From the NCBI GenBank assembly GCA_017432325.1, contig JAFRJJ010000054.1:16100-80099 (forward strand): a stretch of DNA of 64,000 nt. The letters are read 5' to 3'. The position numbers were made by a program, and so were the translations under genes. This stretch comes from Solobacterium sp. GTDB taxonomy: Bacteria > Bacillota_I > Bacilli_A > Erysipelotrichales > Erysipelotrichaceae. This document shows, one piece after another, positions 51,709 to 60,941 of the stretch (position 1 is the first letter of the stretch; each line of letters opens with the position of its first letter). The notes below the pieces were generated by a model. That model worked only from the letters and a program-made list of their open reading frames with translations, was not told the DNA's origin and did no database searches.

Positions 51709-52986
51709 TTATTCCAGATCGATTCCTTCCTTTAAATTCGGTACTGCTCCATATCTCCCCAATAGGTACGCATTCCGGATGTTTTCCTTTTTTCTCGGAG
51801 AGAAGTCATCTAATGAATATAGTTCAGATATTCCCGTTTTCCTGTCTTTATCTGTAAAGTAAAACTGATCTCTTCTTAAATGATCCAAAGATAAAAGTGA
51901 CACATCATGTGTGGAGATGATCAGCTGTGCATTACGTACATTTACTGATGGATCATTGAACAGATTGATCAGATACTGGACTAATGCCGGATGCATACTT
52001 TTATCAAATTCATCAATACATATGATTTCACCGGTTTCCTTGAAAGCGCGCTTCAGAATCGGCGCAAGACCAAAAAGATTCCTGGTTCCTTCTGACTCAT
52101 CCCGCATATTTAATACATAGGAATTGTTGTTAACTGTATGCAGGGTATGAATGATGTATTCCAGACTTTTTGAGTCCTGTTTTATTCCGGAAAGAAATAG
52201 ATTCCTTAACTGCACCGGCAGTGTGTTGACAAGATCTTCTGCACTATGTTCTTTAACCTCTAAGCTGTATTTTTCGATATTGATATCTGCTGCCTTCAGC
52301 AATTTGATTACGAAGTTTTCCACAGAGTGATCGTCATCATATCTTAATAGCGGACCGATACGTGGGATTAGTGATTCAAAATCTGAATCATACGTGTTTA
52401 TCTTTTCGGCAAAAAAGGAGAAAGCCTCTCTGGTTTCAGTGCTGTTCCATTGGGTTGCTGTTGAAAGAAACAGTTTGTTCTTTGTGTTTTTTGAAACGAT
52501 TGGATCCAGCTCTTTTTTGATGGAAGGAACAGTAAACTTATAAACTTCAGACCTGGTTTCATCTCTATCGAAAATCGTTGTTGCTTTTGCGGATTTATAA
52601 GCATACAGATATTCTTTTACTATTTCCTTGGGTGTTGCGGAATAACCATATACGTACTTTATTCCATTTTGGATGAAAACAAACTCAAACGATGACGGTT
52701 TCTTTTTTGTCTCTTCATCAAAAGCAAAAGGAGTAATATTAGCTAAAGGCTGATCAATCTGCAGTTGATTGGAGAAACGTATATTTATAATGGCTGATGT
52801 CAAAGCTGAAAAAAGGTTGGATTTTCCGGAAGCGTTTGCACCAAAAATTGCAGCAACTTTAAGCAGTTTGTTGTTGCTGATATCAACAATGTTGTCAGGC
52901 AGTTCTTTATCTGATGAGGCTTCCAATGATAAAACCACCCGATCTTTGTATGACTTGTAATTCTCAACGCTGAATTGTAAAAGCAT
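51709..52986 (-). CDS. AAA family ATPase of an AbiL-type (RloA-like) defence pair
   Basis: A 425-aa ABC-type/SMC-like ATPase. It begins LLQFSVENYKSYKDRVVLSLEA, the usual start of these sensor ATPases. Walker A is FGANASGKSN, the signature-like segment is LNMRDESEGTRNLFGLAP, Walker B is ICIDEFDKSMHPALV, and a switch His is in IISTHDVSLL. It probably senses phage and holds the RloB effector inactive. GAGGTGG precedes the ATG. It is the first gene of the pair. Confidence 0.88.
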   Translation of the reverse strand: MLLQFSVENYKSYKDRVVLSLEASSDKELPDNIVDISNNKLLKVAAIFGANASGKSNLFSALTSAIINIRFSNQLQIDQPLANITPFAFDEETKKKPSSFEFVFIQNGIKYVYGYSATPKEIVKEYLYAYKSAKATTIFDRDETRSEVYKFTVPSIKKELDPIVSKNTKNKLFLSTATQWNSTETREAFSFFAEKINTYDSDFESLIPRIGPLLRYDDDHSVENFVIKLLKAADINIEKYSLEVKEHSAEDLVNTLPVQLRNLFLSGIKQDSKSLEYIIHTLHTVNNNSYVLNMRDESEGTRNLFGLAPILKRAFKETGEIICIDEFDKSMHPALVQYLINLFNDPSVNVRNAQLIISTHDVSLLSLDHLRRDQFYFTDKDRKTGISELYSLDDFSPRKKENIRNAYLLGRYGAVPNLKEGIDLE

Positions 52987-53127
52987 AAACCACCTCTATT
53001 GTCTATGTCAAAAATACCATTTTCGACCACTGATTACAATGTTATTTTGATGTATTTTGAATAAAAGATGTAAAAATCCGTAAAATAAAACTAAAAAACT
53101 TGATTATTTAAAAAATGCTGATAGGAT

Positions 53128-53236
53128 AATGCCCGGAGATAAGAATCTCCGATCAATGGAGAGGAACCATTAAAAAACACCTTGCGGTAACAAGGTGCAT
53201 AACAGCAGAGGTAATGCCACTACTGTAGTTCCACAA
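53128..53236 (+). ncRNA. Candidate structured RNA or mobile-element remnant (three hairpins)
   Basis: Within a 675-bp stretch without an intact gene (52987-53661). CGGAGAT/ATCTCCG, AATGG/CCATT and CACCTTG/CAAGGTG follow each other within about 80 bases, then ATGCCACTACTGTAGTT. There is no T-run after the last one. I do not recognise the class. A small ORF with a good ribosome site follows at 53296. Confidence 0.4.
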
Positions 53237-53295
53237 AATGAATTATAGTTATTGCTTCAGCTGTTTACAAGCAAAATCCTCTAGAAGGGGGGAAT

Positions 53296-53409
53296 ATGTA
53301 AAGATATTATTATATCTTTACGAAATATATTACGCTCAAGGATGGACGCAAAATTTATGCCTCTGATTACGGGAAAAAGGCATTCAGAATTCGTGTTCAT
53401 AAAAAATAA
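53296..53409 (+). pseudogene. Small ORF (38 codons) with a stop at codon 2
   Basis: AGAAGGGGGG (53283-53292) is an ideal ribosome site for the ATG at 53296. The next codon is TAA, yet 35 sense codons in the same frame follow and end at TAA 53409. The peptide, KYITLKDGRKIYASDYGKK then AFRIRV, looks like a real basic small protein. The simplest reading is a nonsense mutation. Readthrough or recoding cannot be excluded. Confidence 0.5.
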
Positions 53410-53661
53410 CTGATATGTAGCAAGAAAGATAGTCTGGTGGCGGCTATCTTTTTTGATCAGCACATTTATTATTGACAGGAGAATAAAGAAGGTCTTTTAT
53501 TACGATGATTTGAATACGGGTCAATAATTAAAAATGTCACAAATGTTTCAGTTTGGTATTGAGGAATAAAAAAAACTCCGCTAATATTAGGATGACAAAT
53601 GTCGACCAACCATGATAATGATTGCAAATATGATCCGGACGGACCGGACTACGGAGGTTTT

Positions 53662-55470
53662 ATGAAAAAAATCTATCAAACAACAGGCGCTTTCATAGGC
53701 GTGTTAAGTCTGATGCTGGCAGGGTGCTCGGGAAATACGGCACCTGAAACGAATACAGAAACACCCCAGAGTGATATGAGCAATGCCGAAATTTCCGAAA
53801 CAGCAATGGATAACTTCCTGGCAAAACTCAGTGAAGGCGGCTACACAATGGATGCGCCGGAATTCCTGAAAACACTGGTACATTCCAAAGACCAGATCAC
53901 GTTTGACTATCAGGATGACCTGCATGAAGATTTCGTCGTCATGAGCGTCAACAATGAAACATTCCAGGGATACCCTGATGGTGACAAAGTCAATGAAGTC
54001 ACATTCCTCGGTGAAGGAGACGCCCTGACAGCTGCAGAAAACAAACTGCCCAATCAGTGGGCAGGCGCGATGTCTGACGGCAACATTTACAACCTGTTCT
54101 ACAACCAGCAGGATGAACCGCTGACATTCGTATCCTATGAAGATGCTGTCAAGAATACCATGAAGTCATTTGTCGGCTACAGCGACAACGCTGTCAGACT
54201 GATGCATGAAGTATATATCGTCATGGATGATGTTGATCCCAAGACAGTACACCTGAAGGCTGAAGTAGATGAGGACATGGTTGCCCGCGTTAACTATGAT
54301 GACATCGACATCACACTCACATTCGGGGAGACCGAAGGCAACGGGGCAGCGGAAGCCTGGATGAAAGCACCTGTCTATCCCGAAGCACGTACAGACTGGG
54401 ATGAAATGGATGAATTCATTCTGAATTCCGTATTCCTGCCGCCGTACGGCAGGGATGCTGTACCGTTCCCGCGTTATGCAGGCTATGCGTTTACAAATGA
54501 CCAGGAATCCTTCTTCAACGAGGAAGTCGCCAGAACACGTGATTCCCATGCGACGGAAAAAGACATGGCTGATTATATTCAGCTGCTCCTGGATGAAGGA
54601 TTCACAGAAGCTGCTTTCACAGATGAAGACGGCAATGAAAGAACATGCTACAGAAGGATCCTGAGAGAAGACTATAACTGCTATTCCCAGATCGACGTAT
54701 CCTATGACAACGGCGTCAACATGAATGCCCGGAAATACTATGATATCCCTGTATATGAAGGTCTTGAAGCAGTCAACAATGTGATCGTTCCGAAAGGCTT
54801 CACAGCACTGCCTGAGTCCGATAACTTCAGCAATATCAGCGCAAAGGATCATGCTGATGAAACAACTGAATCCTGGATGTATTTCTTCAACTATGACAAC
54901 GTGCTCTACGTTGACATGGACTTCAATGACAAGGCAGAAGCAGAAAGCTATCTGAAGGCATATCTGGAAAGCCTCGCATCGAACGGCTTCAAATCAACAG
55001 CTGCTGATGAAGAAGACCCGGAGCGTTATGAGTCTGAAGAAGGACACAACAGCTTCCGTTATCAGTTCGCAGATGATGATACAGTCACACTGCTCTACAA
55101 GGCAGAACACTACATCTCTGCTGAAGAAGCTGAAACAATGATCAAGGACGCAGGTTTCCCTGCGATCGACCTGAAAGCACCGATCACAGCACGTGACCTG
55201 AGAAGCTTCTATAAGACACGCAACAACCTGGATTATAAGTTATATCTCGCACTCAGCCAGGAATTTGCGACTGTAAAGGAAGCTGAAGATTTCCTCGGCA
55301 GTTATGAAGACGTGCTGAGCGAACAGGGATACGGCAGAGTCAGCCCTGATTCAGTCGGAAGCCTGAAAACGACCGCGATCTACAATGAAGATACCGGAAT
55401 GCTTGTCGGCATTGACTTCTTTGAACAGAATGGCGGCGCGCTGGTCAACTTCGATTTTGAAGCCGAGTAA
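53662..55470 (+). CDS. Lipoprotein of unknown function with repeated domains
   Basis: A 602-aa exported lipoprotein (lipobox LAGC at about residue 20), Asp/Glu-rich, with no membrane segment after the signal. The mature part has weakly repeated segments that contain LDEGFTEAAF, LASNGFKSTA or LSEQGYGRV preceded by acidic helices, like several copies of a small alpha/beta domain. No enzyme motif seen. ATG 53662 is preceded by GGAGGTTTT; the frame extends to 53599 without a ribosome site. A terminator follows. Confidence 0.8.
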   Translation: MKKIYQTTGAFIGVLSLMLAGCSGNTAPETNTETPQSDMSNAEISETAMDNFLAKLSEGGYTMDAPEFLKTLVHSKDQITFDYQDDLHEDFVVMSVNNETFQGYPDGDKVNEVTFLGEGDALTAAENKLPNQWAGAMSDGNIYNLFYNQQDEPLTFVSYEDAVKNTMKSFVGYSDNAVRLMHEVYIVMDDVDPKTVHLKAEVDEDMVARVNYDDIDITLTFGETEGNGAAEAWMKAPVYPEARTDWDEMDEFILNSVFLPPYGRDAVPFPRYAGYAFTNDQESFFNEEVARTRDSHATEKDMADYIQLLLDEGFTEAAFTDEDGNERTCYRRILREDYNCYSQIDVSYDNGVNMNARKYYDIPVYEGLEAVNNVIVPKGFTALPESDNFSNISAKDHADETTESWMYFFNYDNVLYVDMDFNDKAEAESYLKAYLESLASNGFKSTAADEEDPERYESEEGHNSFRYQFADDDTVTLLYKAEHYISAEEAETMIKDAGFPAIDLKAPITARDLRSFYKTRNNLDYKLYLALSQEFATVKEAEDFLGSYEDVLSEQGYGRVSPDSVGSLKTTAIYNEDTGMLVGIDFFEQNGGALVNFDFEAE

Positions 55471-55490
55471 TACCGGATACCATAACACAG

Positions 55491-55516
55491 AGACCTCGCA
55501 AAGCGGGGTCTTTTTA
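55491..55516 (+). terminator. Intrinsic terminator
   Basis: AGACCTCGC / GCGGGGTCT arms (one mismatch) with a three-base loop, then TTTTT. Confidence 0.85.
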
Positions 55517-55584
55517 ACAAGATCATATTATAATGAATATATATCAGTGACAGAAAAGGCCCTGCTTTGAAAGGGGGAGATCAT

Positions 55585-56682
55585 ATGGAATACATCCTTC
55601 AGGTATTTGCCGGCGGATGGCATACACAGAACTATACAGCAGACGATATCATAAAGTGTCTGAAAACCATCACAGACACCATCCCGGTCAAAGCAGTGCT
55701 GATCGGCTGGAACCTCAATGCCGGACTGTACCGTACAGTCGGTGACTTCCTCTGCAGAAGATCCATTGATATGATCCTGTGGCTTCCTGTATTCTCCGAG
55801 ACAGGGGAGCTGCTTCCTTCAGAAGAAGCACTGGATATCAACGGAAGACCCGTCGGCAGCCTGGCTCTGCAGGAAGGTGAAAACTTTGCGTTCAGCTGTC
55901 CGCTGAATGAAAATAACCTGCACAACGTACAGCAGATCTATGAAACGCATTTTTCTGACTGCGGCTTTGACGGAGTGTTTCTCGACAAGATCCGCACCCA
56001 GTCATTTGTCGGAGGTGTTTCAGGAGTATTAAGCTGCGGGTGTTCTGCATGCCGGAAAGCATATGCTGAACATGGTCTGTCACTTTCCCATGTTTCTGAA
56101 GCATATGCGGATAAAGGTGATATGTTCCTGGAAACAGCCGGCTATGTACCGGGCACAGGCTTCACATTCACAGATCCGCTTGCAGAGCAGTTCTTCGAGC
56201 TGAAGGGGAAACTCATTGCAGAGCGTATGACTGAACTGTGCAGGTATTTCCATGCCAAAGGACTGACAGTCGGACTGGATCTCTATGCGCCGCTGCTCAG
56301 CCGTTTTGTCGGGCAGTCCTACCGTGAGATCACAGCAGAAGCAGACTTCATCAAACCAATGCTGTACAGGAAAACTGAAGCACCAGCAGGGATCGGCTAT
56401 GAATACCGGCTTCTGAAGCAGAGCCTGCCGCATACCCGGAACTACCCTGATATCGATACAAATGAAGCATTCCTGGAACAGCAGCTGAAGGAGTTCCGTG
56501 ATCTGCCATGTCGGAAGTATCCCGGCATTGAAGTCAATTACCGGGAAGATATTGCCCGGACAGATCCTGCTTATATCCGTTCTTCCATGAAGATCCTGGA
56601 AGAAAACGGAATGGATGGGGCAGTGCTGGCCTGGGATGTCATGCTGGCACCGGATGAACATATCCGGGCAGTCAAAGAATAA
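55585..56682 (+). CDS. Glycoside-hydrolase-like TIM-barrel protein
   Basis: A 365-aa cytoplasmic protein with an alpha-amylase-like or GH-like barrel outline: VKAVLIGWNLNAGLY, MILWLPVFSE, then CGFDGVFLDKIR, where an Asp sits at the expected barrel-strand end, VGLDLYAPLLS, ADFIKPMLY and GAVLAWDVML. CGCSACRKAYAEHG contains a zinc-like Cys pair. It lacks a signal peptide, so it would act inside the cell. Substrate unknown. ATG 55585 follows AAAGGGGGAG; upstream starts lack one. Confidence 0.65.
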   Translation: MEYILQVFAGGWHTQNYTADDIIKCLKTITDTIPVKAVLIGWNLNAGLYRTVGDFLCRRSIDMILWLPVFSETGELLPSEEALDINGRPVGSLALQEGENFAFSCPLNENNLHNVQQIYETHFSDCGFDGVFLDKIRTQSFVGGVSGVLSCGCSACRKAYAEHGLSLSHVSEAYADKGDMFLETAGYVPGTGFTFTDPLAEQFFELKGKLIAERMTELCRYFHAKGLTVGLDLYAPLLSRFVGQSYREITAEADFIKPMLYRKTEAPAGIGYEYRLLKQSLPHTRNYPDIDTNEAFLEQQLKEFRDLPCRKYPGIEVNYREDIARTDPAYIRSSMKILEENGMDGAVLAWDVMLAPDEHIRAVKE

Positions 56683-56689
56683 AACAGAA

Positions 56690-56735
56690 GGAGCTGTCTT
56701 CAGCCAATACGGGATTGCTGAAAACAGCTCCTTTT
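56690..56735 (+). terminator. Intrinsic terminator
   Basis: GGAGCTGTCTTCAGC / GCTGAAAACAGCTCC arms followed by TTTTAT. Confidence 0.9.
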
Positions 56736-56794
56736 ATGTACTCTGGCGGCTGACAATGAAAAGGGGACTGCACTGCAGCCCCTGTCCGTTGTTC

Positions 56795-58609
56795 TCAGAA
56801 TGGAATATCGTCTTCATCAATGTCAGGATCATCTTTGCCGAGATGCTGTAATTCAAGTTTGTGTTCTTCAATGATCTGGTCTGTTAATACAGTCATCATG
56901 TCCTGCAGTTTATCCATGAGAACTTTCTCACGGATGATAAAGCCGTCCGATCCCGGCTGCGGATCGATCATGTAACCGGCATGTTTCCGCTGATCTTCAA
57001 AGTACATCATCATCTGTGCCGAGCTTGACAGGACAGGTTCCCTGACACCGTCTTTTTCCGCTGTTTCCGGATCTGTGTAGAGAACAAGATATGATCTTCC
57101 GTCTATGCGCCTGGCCTTGGGTTCCCCGCTCTTTTTTGTACTGATCCAGTATTTCCTGTTCATCATAAAGGAACGGGCTGCAGCTTCCAGCAGGGCCTGT
57201 TTCGTCTCTTTTGTCATACCGACTCTGTATTTTTCCATGTTTTCCCGGAAGCTTCTGTCCGCATCTGAGATGATGATACGGCGCATCATATCTGACATAT
57301 GACGGTCAGCGAATTCCTCTTCATCATCGTCTTCATCCTCGTCATCATAATCGTCTTCTTCATATTCATCATCTGTATCTTCTGCCAGTTGTTCACGATA
57401 ACGTTCGATCTGTTCTTCAAGCTGATCTGCTTTCCGGTTGCTGCCCTTTAACCGATAGAATGATGCTGCGGACAGGAAAAGCCTGAAGTTTTCGTCATTG
57501 ATCTCCATATGCATGATATCCAGCTTGTTCAGAAGCGCTTCAGCATCTTTCAGCTTTCTGGTCTGCCCGTACAGATGGACCTGACGTGCATAAATGTTGA
57601 AACTGTCCGGATATTTTTCACGCCATTCGTCGAGCTCTTTCTGAGCATTCTTGTTTTCTTTCAGCTGGTTATATGCAACCGCAAGAGAATCCGTTAATTC
57701 TTCATATTCTTCCCGTTCAAAAATGAACATGCTTTTCAGTTCTTTCAGGTATGAAACGATGTCTTCTTCTTTGTTTTCCATAAACAGCAGAGAAGGCATG
57801 TCATAGATCAGGAAATAAAGGTCTTTGAAATCAGCACCGGTCTGTTCGAGATCGTCGAACCGCTCAGGCAATTCTCCGTTTTCTTTCAGCACACCGCATA
57901 CTCTCCTGAATTCATCAAACATGACCCTGATCTCTTCCGGGCTTGACACGTAATTGTCCAGATATTCATGGAATGTATGCCAGATGGAATCCTCTTCCGT
58001 ACGATCATATGGAACAGAGTTTACAGGATTATGTTGATGGTAAGTATCGATATCCAGGGGGAGCAGATCATTAAAACGATCCTGTTCATCTTCCAGGTCA
58101 AACACATCAGTATCACTGACCTGATCCAGATCGAGATTCCATGGCATATACCATTCAATGTCTTCCAGGTCTTCACTTGTTTCAGGCGGGATCTCTCCAG
58201 CCAGATAACGATCGAATCCCCAGGCGTTGTCTTCCCAGATACCGGTTCCGGCTCCGTCAATGATGACCGCAATTTCTTCTGATTCATACATGACAGGACG
58301 TTTATATACCTTGCACTCAAAGTCCCAGCTATCACCGGTATCATACGTGAAGCGGAATGAAGGTCCCAGATCACTGAGCGTTCTGCCTCTCATGGAAAGA
58401 AAGGCAGTTTGGAAGCTGTCCAGCCACAGCTCCGGAACATAAGCAGTTTTATGCACATGGAATAAAAAAGCATGTTCATACTCCGCATGAAAACCTGTGC
58501 AGATCACACAGCCCAGTGTTTCCAGATCAATGTCGGGTCTTACAAGAAATGTTCTGTTCAGTCTGTCTTTGGCGCGAATGTATGATGCTTTGATCTTTGT
58601 GTACTGCAT
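56795..58609 (-). CDS. Plasmid pRiA4b ORF-3-like protein with SSB-like C-terminal tail
   Basis: A 604-aa cytoplasmic protein. Residues ~5-150 match the pRiA4b ORF-3 family (FLVRPDIDLETLGCVICTGF, FTYDTGDSWDFECKVYK). A helical middle with TPR-like repeats (residues ~260-400) and an acidic run (EYEEDDYDDEDEDDDEEE) follow. It ends DPDIDEDDIPF, which is the acidic tip of bacterial single-strand-binding proteins (DDDIPF). That tip binds RecQ, PriA, RecO and others, so the protein may plug into DNA repair. ATG 58609 follows GGAGAATAT. Confidence 0.75.
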   Translation of the reverse strand: MQYTKIKASYIRAKDRLNRTFLVRPDIDLETLGCVICTGFHAEYEHAFLFHVHKTAYVPELWLDSFQTAFLSMRGRTLSDLGPSFRFTYDTGDSWDFECKVYKRPVMYESEEIAVIIDGAGTGIWEDNAWGFDRYLAGEIPPETSEDLEDIEWYMPWNLDLDQVSDTDVFDLEDEQDRFNDLLPLDIDTYHQHNPVNSVPYDRTEEDSIWHTFHEYLDNYVSSPEEIRVMFDEFRRVCGVLKENGELPERFDDLEQTGADFKDLYFLIYDMPSLLFMENKEEDIVSYLKELKSMFIFEREEYEELTDSLAVAYNQLKENKNAQKELDEWREKYPDSFNIYARQVHLYGQTRKLKDAEALLNKLDIMHMEINDENFRLFLSAASFYRLKGSNRKADQLEEQIERYREQLAEDTDDEYEEDDYDDEDEDDDEEEFADRHMSDMMRRIIISDADRSFRENMEKYRVGMTKETKQALLEAAARSFMMNRKYWISTKKSGEPKARRIDGRSYLVLYTDPETAEKDGVREPVLSSSAQMMMYFEDQRKHAGYMIDPQPGSDGFIIREKVLMDKLQDMMTVLTDQIIEEHKLELQHLGKDDPDIDEDDIPF

Positions 58610-58760
58610 ATATTCTCCTGTCCTGATACTGATCAATCTTTTATACTTATAAATATATCGTTTCCATCGGTAAAAATATACTGTTTCCAAATCAAAACGG
58701 ATCTTTTCACAATTGCTTGTGTAAGAAGGTCCGTTGTCTGTTCTCTATGTAATGTGCAGC

Positions 58761-59759
58761 TCAGAATATCCAGTCGATATCAACAGGGGATCCGCCGTCA
58801 CAGGTGATGGTAAAGGTGAGTGATGTGACATCTTCCTGTTCCATGTCATCCGGTATACCGAAGCGGATGAATGAACCTCTGCCGGGGATCGATACGATGG
58901 AAGGATGGTAATCAACGGTCTTTCCGTTGAATGTAATGTTGATCACTTCATAGGTATGAGACTCATCATCTGTTTCTTCAAAGTAAATAATGTAGAAATG
59001 ATCTCCCCAGTTCCTGCCCATACAGCTTGGATGGATGAAGGTCTGCCTCAGCTTTTCCGGCATCTGACGCAGTGCCAATGCACGAGCGGGCAGTGCCTGC
59101 GGCATATAACATGTACTGTCGTACATATCTGCTTCACTGGCTTTGTAGTACTTGATCTCATGCGGTTCATGCATTTCGCCAAGCAGTGTCATGAGTTCTT
59201 CCGGATGAGGTATCCTGGCAGGATCTGAGTTGAGGGAAACGGAACACTTATCAACGACACGATTCTGATCAAGATCCCAGATATCCATCTGCAGATCGAT
59301 CATTGATGGCGCATCTTCAATGTAGAACGGGAAGTAACTCATCTCGATCTCTTCTTTAAGTGTTCCTTTTTCACCCGGGGCAAGATCATTACCGGGCATT
59401 CTTCTTCTCACAGCGGTACAGTTATCAACAAATATATTCTGAACATTGATGCGCAGTTTACCGCTCATGTTGTTTTCGACATCAAACTCAACAGTCAGAT
59501 ATGATTTGTCATCGCTGATCTTTTTCAGCTGAATGACAATATCATTGTCGTCATATACAGTCTGACCGATCTGGAAACCGGCGTATTGATCCTTGGCAGC
59601 AGCAGTTTCCTTGGCAGGCTTCTGCTGTTCAGCTTTCTGTGTGGGTGCAGGGTCTGAAGATCCTGTTTCCGGTGTATTGGCGGGTGTCTTTGAACCTGAA
59701 CTGCAGCCTGTCAGCAGTAATCCTGACAGCAGAAGGATCATCGGTTTTGTGTGTTTCAT
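58761..59759 (-). CDS. Lipoprotein of unknown function
   Basis: A 332-aa exported lipoprotein (lipobox LTGC near residue 18). A Ser/Pro/Glu/Ala-rich linker leads to beta-rich segments such as YLTVEFDVENNMSGKLRINVQ and SLTFTITCDGGSPVDIDW, resembling Ig-like domains. ATG 59759 follows GAAAGGAA. It lies 32 bases after the MORN-protein gene on the same strand, so the two probably form a unit. No family recognised. Confidence 0.75.
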   Translation of the reverse strand: MKHTKPMILLLSGLLLTGCSSGSKTPANTPETGSSDPAPTQKAEQQKPAKETAAAKDQYAGFQIGQTVYDDNDIVIQLKKISDDKSYLTVEFDVENNMSGKLRINVQNIFVDNCTAVRRRMPGNDLAPGEKGTLKEEIEMSYFPFYIEDAPSMIDLQMDIWDLDQNRVVDKCSVSLNSDPARIPHPEELMTLLGEMHEPHEIKYYKASEADMYDSTCYMPQALPARALALRQMPEKLRQTFIHPSCMGRNWGDHFYIIYFEETDDESHTYEVINITFNGKTVDYHPSIVSIPGRGSFIRFGIPDDMEQEDVTSLTFTITCDGGSPVDIDWIF

Positions 59760-59791
59760 AGGATGTGTTCCTTTCATGGGTCAATTGATGA

Positions 59792-60865
59792 TCAGCCGCC
59801 GAAGACGACAGCACCTGCCGCATCAACTGCAGGATAGTCTTTTTCCGGAGCTGTTAATGTGCTCTTACATAAAGGCAGGGCACAGATATCAACGATGTCG
59901 CCTCTGTCTGCCTTGGTCACGCCATAGGCAAATACGAGATGGTACCAACCGTCACTGTTCTCAACGATCAGTGATGTAACGGTGTCAGCACCTTCATAAG
60001 GCTTGTAGCGCTGTACGGACCTGATCGCTGCGTTTTTGATCAGGATCAAGGAAGGCGTATCTGTTTCTTTGAAAGTCTCACGGTTAAACGCGGCGTATTC
60101 TTTGGGAAGGTCTTTATCTGTATAGGTGCCGTCAAATAGTGCTGAATGATCCTTGATGAAGGACATCTGTGCGTCATTCAGACAGTAGGATTCATTGCGC
60201 ATGCCTTCCAGATAAGCGATCATTGCAGCAGCGTCATCCTGTTCCTGTCCTTTCTGGTAATAAACAGGGTAAGACTTTTCAGTATCCCCATAATCAATGG
60301 TCTTTGTCAGAAGTCCGTCGAACATACTGCCGGCAAAGTTTCCTTCCATGGTGATCTCATGTTCCTCATCCTGATAGACGAATGTACCGTTCCCTTCCGC
60401 CAGTCCTTTGTCAACAGAACCGGTGTAGCTGCCTTCGATCGCTTCGGAAGGAAGAGAGATCCGGAAGTGCTGTGCCGTGACAGTACCCGGTCCGTCCGGC
60501 TTGCCGTTGTTCCATGTACCTTCAAAAGTAAACTCATCGGACATAAATGTACCGCTGCCGGAGGGCAGCTGTTCCAGGACTTCCCCGGTATAGGTCCCGC
60601 TGATCAGTCCGTCATTGAATGAGATGCTGTAAGGCACATTGTCTGCTGTACCTGAGATCCATGTTCCTTTTTCAAACAGACCTTCCGCAACAGCATTGTT
60701 TTCCAGTACAGCCGTGCCTTCACCTTCCGGCATCTTTCGCTTCACTTTACCGGTATAAACAGACGCAACGGTGTTCTGGAATACACTGACTTCCATTTCT
60801 TTTTCTTTTACCGAACAGCCGGCCAGAAGAAGCGCCGGCAGAACAAACAATATTACTTTTTTCAT
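59792..60865 (-). CDS. MORN-repeat lipoprotein
   Basis: A 357-aa lipoprotein (lipobox LAGC near residue 18). Four to five MORN-type repeats occupy residues ~35-185, each with a YTGxVxxxxPxGxGT pattern (YTGKVKRKMPEGEGTAV, YTGEVLEQLPSGSGTFM, YTGSVDKGLAEGNGTFV). The C-terminal half is unassigned. The start is read as the ATG at 60865 (or 60874). There is no ribosome site, and an extended TGTTATACAAT -10-like element lies directly upstream. The gene is divergent from the phosphodiester-glycosidase gene. Confidence 0.8.
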   Translation of the reverse strand: MKKVILFVLPALLLAGCSVKEKEMEVSVFQNTVASVYTGKVKRKMPEGEGTAVLENNAVAEGLFEKGTWISGTADNVPYSISFNDGLISGTYTGEVLEQLPSGSGTFMSDEFTFEGTWNNGKPDGPGTVTAQHFRISLPSEAIEGSYTGSVDKGLAEGNGTFVYQDEEHEITMEGNFAGSMFDGLLTKTIDYGDTEKSYPVYYQKGQEQDDAAAMIAYLEGMRNESYCLNDAQMSFIKDHSALFDGTYTDKDLPKEYAAFNRETFKETDTPSLILIKNAAIRSVQRYKPYEGADTVTSLIVENSDGWYHLVFAYGVTKADRGDIVDICALPLCKSTLTAPEKDYPAVDAAGAVVFGG

Positions 60866-60941
60866 GTCATTCATTGTATAACAGTCAAGCCACATTTTCA
60901 GACTATCTTTTCATTTAATTATCGTTTAATATTGATTGCAT

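Noticed and set aside
53170..53225. Cobalamin riboswitch, suggested by GCCACTACTGTAG
   Set aside because: The B12 box and other core elements are missing, and no vitamin B12 gene is nearby.
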